Assembly (NCBI GenBank): GCA_019455245.1
Contig: JACFMR010000003.1
Coordinates: forward strand, 124,001-188,000
Reading direction: 5' to 3'
Length of the DNA: 64,000 nt
DNA from: Opitutaceae bacterium
GTDB taxonomy: Bacteria; Verrucomicrobiota; Verrucomicrobiia; Opitutales; Opitutaceae
The notes under the pieces are model-generated. The model was not told the origin of the DNA and made no database searches. It saw nothing but the letters and a program-made list of their open reading frames with translations. A program made the translations under genes and the position numbers. This document shows positions 1 to 9,131 of the stretch, in pieces (within the stretch, counting starts at the first letter, position 1; every line of letters begins with the position of its first letter).

Positions 1-93
1 AGTCCGAGAACAGTTGTTTTTGGGATCATGTTTTTCATGGCAGGCCAGGTATTGCAGCGCCCGTGCCAAGTCCGCCGGATATCCTTTTATCAT
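1..93 (-). CDS. Possible 5' end of a gene running off the window
   Basis: Reading leftwards from ATG at 93, an open frame of 31 codons runs to the window edge without a stop. It begins MIKGYPADLARALQYL and continues with a charged Cys/His-containing stretch. The composition is plausible for protein, but there is no clear ribosome binding site and the family is not recognisable. It would be divergent from the transporter gene that starts at 283. Sequence to the left of the window would settle it. Confidence 0.25.
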   Translation of the reverse strand, partial: MIKGYPADLARALQYLACHEKHDPKNNCSRT

Positions 94-179
94 TATCCAT
101 CAGCCATTTGCGATTCTCCCAATTCATAACCCCACCTGCAAATCGCATGAATCGACCGTCCATGACCGTGCGAAGTGCA

Positions 180-207
180 CCAATTGTGCAAGCGCTCGCA
201 CAATTGG
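180..207. repeat. Inverted repeat upstream of the transporter gene
   Basis: Perfect 10-bp arms CCAATTGTGC (180-189) and GCACAATTGG (198-207) are separated by 8 bases. The element lies 75 bp upstream of the symporter start and has no T-tract on either side, so it is more likely an operator than a terminator. No regulator is identifiable. Confidence 0.4.
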
Positions 208-282
208 CACCGCCGGTTCCGGCCGGGAGCTCGGAGGTTCGGCTTTTCTTTGGCCGCCGGCCGGTTCACGGTTCCTCCACCC

Positions 283-1815
283 ATGGCCCCACCCCGGCAA
301 GACCCCGCCCCTCCGGATGCTGATTTACCCGCCGGTTTGGCGGGCACCCATCGACTCGGTCTGCGACAGCGCATCGGCTGGATCCTCGGCCCCCTGCTGC
401 TCGCGCTCACGCTGTTGTTGCCCGCGCCGGAAGGATTGTCCGCCACCGGCTGGCACACCGCCGGTGTCGCCGCGTTGATGGCGGTGTTCTGGATTTGCGA
501 ATCGGTGCCCATCCCCGTCACCGCACTGCTGCCGATGGTGCTCTTTCCCCTGTTGCGCTTGGCCGACATCAAGGCCGCCGCCGCACCCTACGCCAATCCG
601 CTCATCTTCCTGTTTTTTGGCGGCTTCATCATCGCCCTCGCGATGCAGAAGACCAACCTGCACCGCCGCGTCGCCATCAACCTGATCGCGGTCATGGGCA
701 CGCAACCCGCGCGCATCCTCGCGGGCTTCCTGCTCGCCTCCGCCCTCATCAGCATGTGGGTCAGCAACACCGCCACGGCCCTGATGATGCTGCCCATTGC
801 GACCTCCGTGGTACTGCTGATCCCGGAAGAAGGCGCGGCCCGCACCGGCATGAAAAGCTTCGGCACCGCCCTGCTGCTCGCCGTGGCCTATGGTGCGACC
901 ACCGGCGGCATGGCCACATTGATCGGCACCCCGCCCAACGCCCTGCTCGCCGGCTACGTCAACACCGTCCTGCACATCGAAATCGGCTTCGGCCAATGGA
1001 TGCTGCTCGGCGTACCCGTGACCCTCGTCACGCTGCCCGTGGTTTACTGGGTGCTCACGCGCGTGGTTTTTCGCCTGCCCAAGGGCGAGTTGCCGGGCAT
1101 GCGCGAATTGATCCGCCGCGAACGCACCCATCTCGGCCGCTTCAGCCGCGGCGAGGTGATGGTGACCGCCGTGTTCCTGCTGACCGCCGCCGGCTGGGTC
1201 ACCCAACCGTTGCTGGCCAAGGCCCTGCCGATGCTTTCCGACACCACCATCGCCATGACCGGCGCGGTGGTCTTGTTCTGCCTGCCGCTCAATCCCGCGC
1301 GCGGCGAATTCGTGCTGACCTGGCAGGACACCAAACACCTGCCGTGGGACGTGCTGCTGCTGTTTGGCGGCGGCCTCAGCCTCGCCGCCAACATCCAGCA
1401 GCACGGCCTCGCGCACTATCTCGGCGCGTTGAGCGAGGGCCTGTCGGGCTTGCCCGTGATCCTTACGATCGCGATCATCTGCTTTGGCATTTTGATGCTC
1501 ACGGAATTGACCAGCAACACCGCCACCGCCGCCACGTTCCTGCCCATCGTCGGCGCGATCGCCGCCAGCCTCGGACAAAACCCGTTGCTCTTCCTCATCC
1601 CCACCGCGCTGGCGGCCAATTGCTCCTACATGATGCCCGTGGGCACACCGCCCAACGCCATCGTGTTCGGCAGCGGCCTGATCACGCTGCCACAGATGGC
1701 GCGCGCCGGCGTGCTGCTCAATCTGCTGCTCGTGCCGATCATCGTTGGGCTGGTCTGGTGGCTCGCGCCGCTGATCTTCGACCTGGGCCCCGCCGCGGCT
1801 CAATCTGCGCCGTAA
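283..1815 (+). CDS. SLC13/DASS-family sodium:anion symporter
   Basis: This 510-residue polytopic inner-membrane protein belongs to the divalent anion:sodium symporter family, whose members take up dicarboxylates, phosphate or sulfate. The two family hallmark Ser-Asn-Thr repeats are visible: SNTATALMMLPI near residue 160 and TSNTATAATFLPI near residue 410. A GTPPNA motif also occurs twice, after each half of the inverted repeat. Strongly hydrophobic segments cover the rest. I chose ATG at 283 because upstream in-frame sequence is arginine-rich and not membrane-like. It is followed by an FAD oxidoreductase gene about 90 bp downstream on the same strand. The substrate cannot be read from the sequence. 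Confidence 0.9.
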   Translation: MAPPRQDPAPPDADLPAGLAGTHRLGLRQRIGWILGPLLLALTLLLPAPEGLSATGWHTAGVAALMAVFWICESVPIPVTALLPMVLFPLLRLADIKAAAAPYANPLIFLFFGGFIIALAMQKTNLHRRVAINLIAVMGTQPARILAGFLLASALISMWVSNTATALMMLPIATSVVLLIPEEGAARTGMKSFGTALLLAVAYGATTGGMATLIGTPPNALLAGYVNTVLHIEIGFGQWMLLGVPVTLVTLPVVYWVLTRVVFRLPKGELPGMRELIRRERTHLGRFSRGEVMVTAVFLLTAAGWVTQPLLAKALPMLSDTTIAMTGAVVLFCLPLNPARGEFVLTWQDTKHLPWDVLLLFGGGLSLAANIQQHGLAHYLGALSEGLSGLPVILTIAIICFGILMLTELTSNTATAATFLPIVGAIAASLGQNPLLFLIPTALAANCSYMMPVGTPPNAIVFGSGLITLPQMARAGVLLNLLLVPIIVGLVWWLAPLIFDLGPAAAQSAP

Positions 1816-1906
1816 AAACACCCGCCTGCCCTTTCCCCGCTTGCCCCGTTGGCCAACGCCCGGCATAGCACTGGGCCTTTGCCGCCGCCATCCCCAACCC
1901 TGCTTC

Positions 1907-3448
1907 ATGAAAATTGATGTCGCCATCATCGGCGCCGGCCACAACGCCCTCGTCGCCGCCACCTACCTCGCCCGTGCCGGCCTGCATGTGGAGATTTTTG
2001 AACGCCGCGCCACCCTCGGCGGCGCCACGCTCAACGAGGAACTCTGGCCCGGCTACACGTTCTCTACCGGCGCCCATCTCCTTCACGCCATCCCCGCGCA
2101 ACTCGTGCGCGAACTCGGCCTGCAGACCCAAGGTCTCGTCACCGTGCCGCGCGACGAGGTCGTCTTCCTCCGGCGCGACGGCACCTACCACACCAACCTC
2201 GATTTCGACCTGCCCAACCACCTCACGGCCCGCGCCAGGCTCAGCGCCGCGGAACGTGACGGCCTGGAGCGCTACGAGGCATGCAAACAAAGCCTGATCG
2301 GCCTCGTGCGTCCTTGGTTGCTGCAACCCCCGCCCAGTCCCGCCGAACTCGAACGCGCCGCCGCCGGCACGCCCGCCGCGGAAGCCCTGCGGCTGGCCAC
2401 CACCATGCGGCTCTGGGAACTGCACGACCATTTTTTGCCCACCGCGCGCCTGCGCGAACGCGTGGTGTCCGAAGGCTCGGCCTTCGCCTGCAATCCCGGC
2501 GCGCTCGTGCTCGCCTACAGCGCCATCGACGCCGCCGATCCCGCCACCGGCGAGAAAGGTCCGTGGGGCTTCGTGCGCGGTGGCATGGGCAATCTGGCCG
2601 CGGTCCTCGCCGCCATCGCGCGCGAAGCCGGCGTCACGATTCATACCGACAGTCCCGTTGCCTCCATCGTCGTGCAAAACGGCCGCGCCACCGGCCTGCG
2701 GCTTGAGAGCGGTGACATCATCGGGGCGCGCAACGTCCTTTCCACCGCCGATCCCAAGCGCACTTTTCTCAAGCTGCTCGGCGAGGCCGACGTCGAACCC
2801 GCGCTGCGCACCCGCATCGCCGGACTCAATTCGCACGTCAGCTGCTGCAAGTTCCTCGCCGCCATCGACGAGCTGCCGCAATGGCGCGGTTGGGACGGCG
2901 ATCCCGATCTGCCGCACCGCGGCTCCGTGCAACTCGAGCTGAACCGCGACGCCATCACGCGCTGCTACGCCGAGCTTGACGCCGGCCGGCCGCCGGCACG
3001 GCCGATGATGAGTTTCAACCTCCCGTCGATGCGCGACGATTCGCTCGCGCCCGCCGGCCGGCACACCGCCTCGGTTTACGTTTACTCCCACCCCGCGCGG
3101 CTCACCGGCGGCACGTGGGACGACTGCCGCGAAGCCGTGGCCGAGCGGCTCATTGACCAGATCACGGAATATGCGCCCAACTTCCGCCGCTCGGTGCTGC
3201 ATTACGAATTGCGCACGCCGCTCGATCTCGAACGCAAACTCGCGCTGACCGACGGCTGCATCTGGCATCTGCAGCACACGCCCGAGTTGCTCCTCGGCAA
3301 CCGCCCGCTGCCCGAACTCGCGCATTACCGCGCCCCCATCGCCGGCCTCTACCTCGGCGGCTCCGGCCAGCATCCCGGCGGCGAGGTCAGCGGCATCCCC
3401 GGCCACAACGCCGCCCACGAAATTCTGAAGGACCTGCACACCAATTGA
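1907..3448 (+). CDS. NAD(P)/FAD-dependent oxidoreductase (CrtI/PYROXD2-like)
   Basis: This 513-residue protein starts with a dinucleotide-binding betaalphabeta motif, GAGHNA at residues 9-14, followed by an acidic beta2 end (FERR) and the GGA..NEELWPGY segment typical of phytoene-desaturase-like amine oxidases. The C-terminus carries the second FAD contact, YLGGSGQHPGGEVSGIPG. It resembles the PYROXD2-type branch rather than a carotenoid enzyme, and no crt genes lie nearby. ATG 1907 is chosen because the Rossmann strand begins immediately after it. Its TGA stop at 3446-3448 lies 2 bp before the ATG of the lyase gene, so the two are probably co-transcribed and translationally coupled. Substrate unknown. 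Confidence 0.85.
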   Translation: MKIDVAIIGAGHNALVAATYLARAGLHVEIFERRATLGGATLNEELWPGYTFSTGAHLLHAIPAQLVRELGLQTQGLVTVPRDEVVFLRRDGTYHTNLDFDLPNHLTARARLSAAERDGLERYEACKQSLIGLVRPWLLQPPPSPAELERAAAGTPAAEALRLATTMRLWELHDHFLPTARLRERVVSEGSAFACNPGALVLAYSAIDAADPATGEKGPWGFVRGGMGNLAAVLAAIAREAGVTIHTDSPVASIVVQNGRATGLRLESGDIIGARNVLSTADPKRTFLKLLGEADVEPALRTRIAGLNSHVSCCKFLAAIDELPQWRGWDGDPDLPHRGSVQLELNRDAITRCYAELDAGRPPARPMMSFNLPSMRDDSLAPAGRHTASVYVYSHPARLTGGTWDDCREAVAERLIDQITEYAPNFRRSVLHYELRTPLDLERKLALTDGCIWHLQHTPELLLGNRPLPELAHYRAPIAGLYLGGSGQHPGGEVSGIPGHNAAHEILKDLHTN

Positions 3449-3450
3449 AC

Positions 3451-5382
3451 ATGAACCGCTCCACCCTCCTGTTTGATGCCGATGAACTCCCGCGCATCCG
3501 CGCCACCCTGGCCCGGCCGGAATTCGCCGCCTACTGGCGCAGCGCCCGCGAGGCGGACCTCGCCGATGACGAGCGCTTTCTGCGCGACGAGCTCAAGCTC
3601 GAACAAGTCAACGTCGACCTCGTGCGCGCGTCCAACATCCTGCAACGTTCCGCCTTCGTGCACGCGGTTGCGCCCGATCCCGCGCACCTCGCGGTTGCCC
3701 GGCTCGCCCTGAACCGCATCCTCGCCTTCCGCCGGTGGGATTGGATTCTCGAAGCCGGCACCGACACCGTCGGGGTCATGCGCAACGGCACCACCAGCAT
3801 CGCCGTCGTGCTCGGCGCCGATTGGCTGGCGCCGGATTTGACCGAGGCCGAGCGCGACGCCGTCGCATCCTACCTCGCCCGCGAATCCGCCCCCGCCGCC
3901 GCACGCGCGGTCGGCGGCATGAACCAACCCGACCAGGTCGTCGGCTGGGGCATGGATCCCGCCGCGGCGGGTTTCGATGCGGCCTATCGGGCCGTCAATT
4001 TCAGCCGCTGGCCGCGGATTCTCGACGTCAACAACCTGCGCATCATCGCCACCTCCGGACTCGCCGCCGCCGCCGCCTATCTGCACGGCCGGCATCCGCA
4101 GGCCGAAAAATGGGCGGCCATGGCCGAGGCCAGCCTGCGATTGTTTGTCTCCCGCCTGCCCGCCGACGGCGCGTTTCCCGAGGGCCCCGACTACTGGCAT
4201 TTCACCTTCGATTACTACTTCGTCTCGGCCGAGCTCCTGCGCCGGCGCTGCGGCATCGACGTGCGCGACGCCTACGATTTTCCCGCCATGGCCCGCTACC
4301 TGCAGCTGGTCACCCTGCCCACCCACGACACGCCGAACGGCTGCATCAATGTCGGCGATGCCTTCAGGGCCGCCGGGGCCGAATCCCTCGCCTGGATCGG
4401 CCGGCATTTTCGCGACGGCACCGCCAACCAGCTCGCGCTCCAACCCGGCATCCTGCGCCTGGAAGCCAACAGCGCGTGGGCGGCCATCTGGTTTGACCCC
4501 ACCGTGCCGGCCCGCCGCAGCGCCGACCTCCTGCCGGATCGGGTGCTCTTTCCCGGCATCGTGGTCTCGCGTTCGGGTTGGACGGTCGATGACGCCGTGC
4601 TCGCCTTGCGCAGCGGTGAACCGGAAAACCACGAGCATGCCGACCGCAACAGCGTGTTTTACGCCGCCTTTGGCGAACGCCTGCTCAACGACCCGCTGAA
4701 GGCAAGTTACCTGTCGTCGCATCCCCTGTGGCTGCTGCGTCTCACCGCCGCGCACACCACGGTACTCATCGACGGTCAAGGCCACCAGTATCACAAAGGC
4801 GAGGAAGGCACCAATGCCTCGCAGGCCGCCGCCACGCTGGAGGATTACCGCACGGGCCGCGATTGGATGTGCGCCACCAGCGACGCGGCCGATGCCTATC
4901 GTCGTGCCGGACTGCCGGCCCAAGCGGTGCAACGCACCGTCGTGTTTCTCAAACCCGACCTCGTGATCATTTGCGATCGCCTCACCCTGACCGAGGCCCG
5001 GCCCGTCGAGGCCCGTTTTCAGGTGTTCAACAACGACGGCCACGGCACCGTCACGGCGGACGCCGCTGGTTTTCTCATCACCCGCCCGCACGCCACGTTG
5101 CAGGCCCGCACCGCCGGGCTCGCCCCGCTCACCGTCACCGCCGCGCAATTGGACCTCCCCGCCGAGCACGGGGTCTACCCCTACGCCGCGGTCGCCAGCG
5201 CCGCCGCCACGAGCCACGAGTTTGTCACCGTGTGTACCGCTGCCCCCGCCGGCACGGCCCACGGCGAACTCACGATCAAACACGACGGCTCTGCCTGGCA
5301 AATCCGCGGCACCCATCGCGACCGCGCCGTGCAGGTTTCCCTCCAAACCGGGAACAATCTCCGGCCCATTGTGACCATTTGA
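3451..5382 (+). CDS. Heparinase II/III-family lyase-like protein
   Basis: About 643 residues. The N-terminal half is helical, consistent with an (alpha/alpha) toroid, and includes a GAFPEGPDYWHF segment. The C-terminal half has the beta-sheet heparinase II/III signature NHEHADRNS near residue 393, containing the His expected in the active site of these polysaccharide lyases. No signal peptide is apparent, so it may act on imported oligosaccharides. The start could be TTG at 3445, which overlaps the preceding stop, but ATG 3451 is more likely. It shares a transcript direction with the upstream FAD oxidoreductase. No sulfatase or SusC/D pair lies next to it, so the substrate (uronic-acid polymer) is inference only. 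Confidence 0.85.
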   Translation: MNRSTLLFDADELPRIRATLARPEFAAYWRSAREADLADDERFLRDELKLEQVNVDLVRASNILQRSAFVHAVAPDPAHLAVARLALNRILAFRRWDWILEAGTDTVGVMRNGTTSIAVVLGADWLAPDLTEAERDAVASYLARESAPAAARAVGGMNQPDQVVGWGMDPAAAGFDAAYRAVNFSRWPRILDVNNLRIIATSGLAAAAAYLHGRHPQAEKWAAMAEASLRLFVSRLPADGAFPEGPDYWHFTFDYYFVSAELLRRRCGIDVRDAYDFPAMARYLQLVTLPTHDTPNGCINVGDAFRAAGAESLAWIGRHFRDGTANQLALQPGILRLEANSAWAAIWFDPTVPARRSADLLPDRVLFPGIVVSRSGWTVDDAVLALRSGEPENHEHADRNSVFYAAFGERLLNDPLKASYLSSHPLWLLRLTAAHTTVLIDGQGHQYHKGEEGTNASQAAATLEDYRTGRDWMCATSDAADAYRRAGLPAQAVQRTVVFLKPDLVIICDRLTLTEARPVEARFQVFNNDGHGTVTADAAGFLITRPHATLQARTAGLAPLTVTAAQLDLPAEHGVYPYAAVASAAATSHEFVTVCTAAPAGTAHGELTIKHDGSAWQIRGTHRDRAVQVSLQTGNNLRPIVTI

Positions 5383-5462
5383 ACACGCTTGGCACGGGAT
5401 TTGCCCCCTCGGTTTGCGCTTCATCCCGAAGCCCTCACTGTAACCCGAACCCTCAATCATCC

Positions 5463-5879
5463 ATGAAACGCCTCCTCTGTCTCCTCGCCTTCACCACCCT
5501 CCTGTTCAGCGCGACCCAGGCCGTCGCGAGCGCCAAGGCCGCCAAGCCGCAACGCATCGCCTTCGGCCAGGAAGTCGACATCACGCAATACCTCGTGCCC
5601 GGCAAGACCGTGGTCTTCGATTTCACCAGCGATTTCTGCCCGCCCTGCCGCGCCATCAACCCGCACCTCGACAAGCTCCACGCCAACCGTGACGACGTCG
5701 TCGTGGTAAAAATCGACATCAACCGCCCCGACGTGCGCGGCATCGATTGGAACTCGCCCGTGGCCCAGCAATACAACATGCGCAGCATCCCCTACTTCAA
5801 GGTCTTCGGTCCGGACGGCACGCAGCTCGCCGACGGTCAGGAAGCCCGGCAGATGGTGACCGCCTGGTTCGAGGAATAA
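5463..5879 (+). CDS. Periplasmic thioredoxin-fold protein with CPPC motif
   Basis: This 138-residue protein has an N-terminal hydrophobic signal peptide (residues 1-22, ending near AVAS). A thioredoxin domain follows with strand VVFDFTSDF and active-site Cys59-Pro-Pro-Cys62. The later SIPYFKVFGPDG segment contains the cis-proline of the fold. The CPPC dipeptide differs from the usual CGPC of thioredoxin, as seen in some secreted thioredoxin-like proteins. It probably acts in periplasmic disulfide reduction or thiol repair. It is followed by a strong intrinsic terminator, so this transcript ends here. Confidence 0.88.
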   Translation: MKRLLCLLAFTTLLFSATQAVASAKAAKPQRIAFGQEVDITQYLVPGKTVVFDFTSDFCPPCRAINPHLDKLHANRDDVVVVKIDINRPDVRGIDWNSPVAQQYNMRSIPYFKVFGPDGTQLADGQEARQMVTAWFEE

Positions 5880-5904
5880 GCGCCCGCCAGCTTCTTTCAA
5901 TCGC

Positions 5905-5935
5905 ACGCCGCCGGCCCGTTCCGGCGGCGTTTTTT
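5905..5935 (+). terminator. Intrinsic terminator after the thioredoxin gene
   Basis: A 10-bp GC-rich stem (ACGCCGCCGG, 5905-5914, pairing with CCGGCGGCGT, 5921-5930) has a 6-nt loop and is followed by five more T residues. It lies 25 bp past the thioredoxin stop codon. Confidence 0.9.
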
Positions 5936-5984
5936 GTGCGCAAATGCTTTCGCCCGGTGCACACCCTCCGCCACACTGCCCGGC

Positions 5985-6863
5985 ATGATGCGCCACCACC
6001 TGCTGCTTTTGTTCGGCGTGTTCACCTGCTCCACCGCGGTGATCATGATCAACGCGAGCACCACGCATCCGTTCGTGCTGGCCGCCCTGCGCCTGACCTT
6101 CGCCTCGGTGCTGCTCGCCCCGCTCGCCTGGCGCGAACTGGGCCGGCACCGCGGCACGTTCACCAACGAACATTGGCGCCGCACGCTCCTGCCCGCGCTG
6201 GTGCTCGCGCTGCACTTCATCAGCTGGTCCTATGGCGCGCGCATGACCATCGCGGCACAGGCCAGCCTGGTGGTGAACCTCGCACCGGCGGCGATTCCGT
6301 TCTTCCTGCATTGGATCGTCGGTGAGCGGATCAACCGCGTTGAAATCCTCGGCACCTTGATCGCGCTCGCGGGCGTCGTGCTGTTGAGCGTGCGCGATGC
6401 TCTCGCGGGCGGAGGCGATTTCTGGGGCAACGTCGTGTGCTTCGGTTCCATGCTGCTTTTTGCGTGGTATCTGGCGCTCGGCCGCAAGAATCGCGACTTT
6501 CCCTCGCTCTGGCTCTACGTCGTGCCGGTCTACGCCCAGGCCGCCGTCATCTGCCTGCTCGCCGCCATCCCCTGGCTGCCCACCTTTGCCGTGCACGACT
6601 CCCGCGAATGGCTGCTGATGCTCGGCCTCGCCGTGCTGCCCACCATCATGGGCCACTCGCTGCTCAACGCCAGCATGCGCCACCTCCGCGGTCAGGTCGT
6701 CAGCCTGGGCAACGTCGGCCAGTTCATCTTCGCCGGCGTGATGGCGTGGCTGCTCTTCGGCCAGGTGCCACCGGTCACGTTCTACGGCGCCAGCCTGCTC
6801 GTGGTCGCTGGCGTTGCGCTCGTGGTCTTCGCCGCGCCTTCTGCGCCACCACGTTTGCGTTGA
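5985..6863 (+). CDS. EamA/DMT-superfamily transporter
   Basis: This 292-residue integral membrane protein has about ten hydrophobic segments in two EamA-type halves. The first half begins LLLLFGVFTCSTAVIMINAS and the second begins near residue 145 after an internal loop. Members export or import amino acids, nucleotide sugars or other small metabolites; the substrate cannot be inferred here. Starts at 5985 and 5988 are both ATG; I used the first. A separate transcript is likely because a terminator lies just upstream. Confidence 0.85.
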   Translation: MMRHHLLLLFGVFTCSTAVIMINASTTHPFVLAALRLTFASVLLAPLAWRELGRHRGTFTNEHWRRTLLPALVLALHFISWSYGARMTIAAQASLVVNLAPAAIPFFLHWIVGERINRVEILGTLIALAGVVLLSVRDALAGGGDFWGNVVCFGSMLLFAWYLALGRKNRDFPSLWLYVVPVYAQAAVICLLAAIPWLPTFAVHDSREWLLMLGLAVLPTIMGHSLLNASMRHLRGQVVSLGNVGQFIFAGVMAWLLFGQVPPVTFYGASLLVVAGVALVVFAAPSAPPRLR

Positions 6864-6900
6864 GTTGACGACCCGCGCCCAACACGTTCTTCAATTCCTT

Positions 6901-8976
6901 ATGTCACTCCCTCACGACTACTCCACCCGGGTTTATGCCGGCGTGCTCGGCAAGATCATCGGTGTCTACCTCGGCCGGCCGTTTGAACAATGGTCCCACG
7001 AGCGCATCGTCCGCGAACTCGGCGAAATCCGTTACTATGTGCACGACCGGCTCAACAAGCCGCTCATCGTCACCGACGACGATATCTCGGGCACCTTCAC
7101 CTTTCTGCGCGCCCTCGCGGATCATGGTTACAACGCCAAAAAACTGTCCGCCGCCGACATCGGGCGCACCTGGCTCAACTACATCCTGCCGCATCGCACC
7201 ATCCTCTGGTGGGGCGGCATCGGCGTCTCGTCCGAACACACCGCGTGGCATCGGCTCAAATCCGGTATCCCCGCACCCCGGTCCGGTTCCATCGCGCTCA
7301 ACGGCGCGACCGTGGCCGAGCAGATCGGCGCACAGATCTTCATCGACGGCTGGGGGCTGATCTGCCCCGGCGATCCGGCCCGCGCCGCCGATCTCGCCGC
7401 CCGCGCCGGCGCGGTCTCCCACGATCGCACCGCCATCCACGGGGCCCAGATGGTCGCCGCCATGGTCGCGCTCGCCTTCGACCACACCGACATCGACGCA
7501 TTGATCGACGGCGCTCTCGCCCACATCCCCGCCCGCTGCGCACTCGCCCGCATGATCGCCGACGTGCGCCGCTGGCACGCCGCCGACGGCGACTGGCACA
7601 CCACGCTCGGCCGCATCCAGCGCACCTACGGTTACGGCATCTATCCCGGCGGCTGCCACATGATTCCGAATCACGCGCTGATCATCCTCGCGCTGCTCTA
7701 CGGTGAGGGCGATTTCAACCGCTCCATGAGCATCGTGAACACCGCCGGTTACGACACCGACTGCAATTCCGGCAACGTCGGCTGCATTCTCGGCGTGCGC
7801 AACGGCCTCGACGCCTTCGCCGGCGATCTCGACTGGCGCGGGCCCGTCGCCGACCGGCTCTACCTGCCCACGGCCGACGGCGGCCGCGCGATCACCGACG
7901 CCGTGCGTGAAACCGATTTCATCGTCGAAGCCGCGCACCGCATGCGCCGTCTGCCCGCCCCCCCCCCGAAGGGCGGCGCACGTTTCCATTTCTCCCATCC
8001 CGGTTCGGTGCAGGGCTTCGTCGCCGACGCCTCCGCCGCGCCGCCCGCCTTGGCCAATCCCGCCGGCCGGCTCGAACTGCGTTCAACCGCAGCAACCACC
8101 TCAGCCAAACCCGCCCGCGCGCTCACCGCCACCTTTATCCCGCCCGAACTCCTCAATCCCACGGGCGAAATCGGTTACAACATGGTCGCCTCTCCGACCC
8201 TGCATCCCGGACATGTGGTGCAAGCCCGCCTGATCGCCGCCAAGGCCAACGCGGCCCCGCTCTCCGCCTGTCTCGTGGTGGTGACACGTGATGCCACCGG
8301 CACGGTGCAGCACCACCATTCCCCGGCCCGCGCGCTCGCCGCGGGAAAAACCGCCACGCTGCGCTGGAAAATTCCCGCCGGCACCGGTCAGCCGATTTAT
8401 GCGGTGGGCGTGGAATTTCATGCCGCAAAACCCGCCACCCTGGAACTCGACTCGCTCACGTGGACCGGCGCGCCGCGCACTTGCCTGCTGCCGGTTTCCG
8501 CCGATCCCAACGCGCTCCAGGTGTGGATCGACGCCTGTTCCGGCACCCGGCGCTACAGCGACCGGCTGTTGGTTCATCAGGAGGACGGCATCGGCTTTCT
8601 CGCCCAAGGCTCGCGCGACTGGCAGGACTACACCGTCAAGGCCGATCTGCGTCCGCGCCTGGCCGCCGATTGGGGGCTCGCGGTGCGCTGGCAGGGTCTT
8701 GAGCGCCACGTGACCGCGCGTTTCGACGGCCGGCGCGTGCGCCTCGTCGCCACCGTGGACGGCCGCAGCCGCACGCTCGCCACCGCCAAATGCAACTGGC
8801 CGCGGGAAACTCCGCACCACGTCAGCGTCGCCGTGCAGGGCACAACCTGTGCCGTGACGATTGACGGCCGGCCGTTGCTTTCGACCGACCGCATCCCCGC
8901 CTGGCTCGAAGGCGGCGCCGTGGCGCTCGCGGTCTCCACCGGTTCGCTCGAGTGCATCCGCCTCGAACTGACCTGA
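6901..8976 (+). CDS. ADP-ribosylglycohydrolase-family protein with C-terminal lectin-like domain
   Basis: This 691-residue protein has an N-terminal ADP-ribosylglycohydrolase/DraG domain (about residues 10-350). The metal-binding acidic cluster is TDDDIS (Asp59-61), and the second metal motif is GYDTD near residue 283. After a proline-rich linker near residue 355, the last 150-200 residues look like a concanavalin-like/DUF1080-type beta-sandwich (SRDWQDYTVKADLRPR, then repeated short beta strands). There is no signal peptide. Family members hydrolyse ADP-ribosyl bonds, but fusions to a carbohydrate-type sandwich in polysaccharide-degrading bacteria suggest an N- or O-glycoside substrate. That last step is inference. 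Confidence 0.82.
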   Translation: MSLPHDYSTRVYAGVLGKIIGVYLGRPFEQWSHERIVRELGEIRYYVHDRLNKPLIVTDDDISGTFTFLRALADHGYNAKKLSAADIGRTWLNYILPHRTILWWGGIGVSSEHTAWHRLKSGIPAPRSGSIALNGATVAEQIGAQIFIDGWGLICPGDPARAADLAARAGAVSHDRTAIHGAQMVAAMVALAFDHTDIDALIDGALAHIPARCALARMIADVRRWHAADGDWHTTLGRIQRTYGYGIYPGGCHMIPNHALIILALLYGEGDFNRSMSIVNTAGYDTDCNSGNVGCILGVRNGLDAFAGDLDWRGPVADRLYLPTADGGRAITDAVRETDFIVEAAHRMRRLPAPPPKGGARFHFSHPGSVQGFVADASAAPPALANPAGRLELRSTAATTSAKPARALTATFIPPELLNPTGEIGYNMVASPTLHPGHVVQARLIAAKANAAPLSACLVVVTRDATGTVQHHHSPARALAAGKTATLRWKIPAGTGQPIYAVGVEFHAAKPATLELDSLTWTGAPRTCLLPVSADPNALQVWIDACSGTRRYSDRLLVHQEDGIGFLAQGSRDWQDYTVKADLRPRLAADWGLAVRWQGLERHVTARFDGRRVRLVATVDGRSRTLATAKCNWPRETPHHVSVAVQGTTCAVTIDGRPLLSTDRIPAWLEGGAVALAVSTGSLECIRLELT

Positions 8977-9028
8977 GCCCCATCGCGCCCTCCCGCCACA
9001 CCCTTCCGGTTGGGGGACCTTCACCGCA

Positions 9029-9051
9029 AAAGTAACCTAATAGGTTACTTT
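9029..9051. promoter_or_regulatory. Perfect 23-bp operator-like palindrome
   Basis: Arms AAAGTAACCTA (9029-9039) and TAGGTTACTTT (9041-9051) are exact reverse complements around a single A. The site is AT-rich in a GC-rich region and sits 80 bp upstream of the beta-helix gene, without a T-tract. This is the form expected of a dimeric transcription-factor operator (LacI, GntR or similar). No regulator gene is adjacent. Confidence 0.65.
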
Positions 9052-9131
9052 CGCGCCGGGCGTTTCACGCGAATTCGCCATTTTCATTTCGCCAATTGTC
9101 GCGGGTGGGCTTTGGCTCCCGCCCGCTTTCC

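Noticed and set aside
325..1962. Long minus-strand open frame opposite the symporter gene
   Set aside because: It is low-complexity (Gln/Gly/His-rich) and overlaps a clear transporter gene; antisense open frames are common at this GC content.
3349..5460. Long minus-strand frame opposite the heparinase-like gene
   Set aside because: Gly-rich composition without domains; the plus-strand gene has recognisable family motifs.
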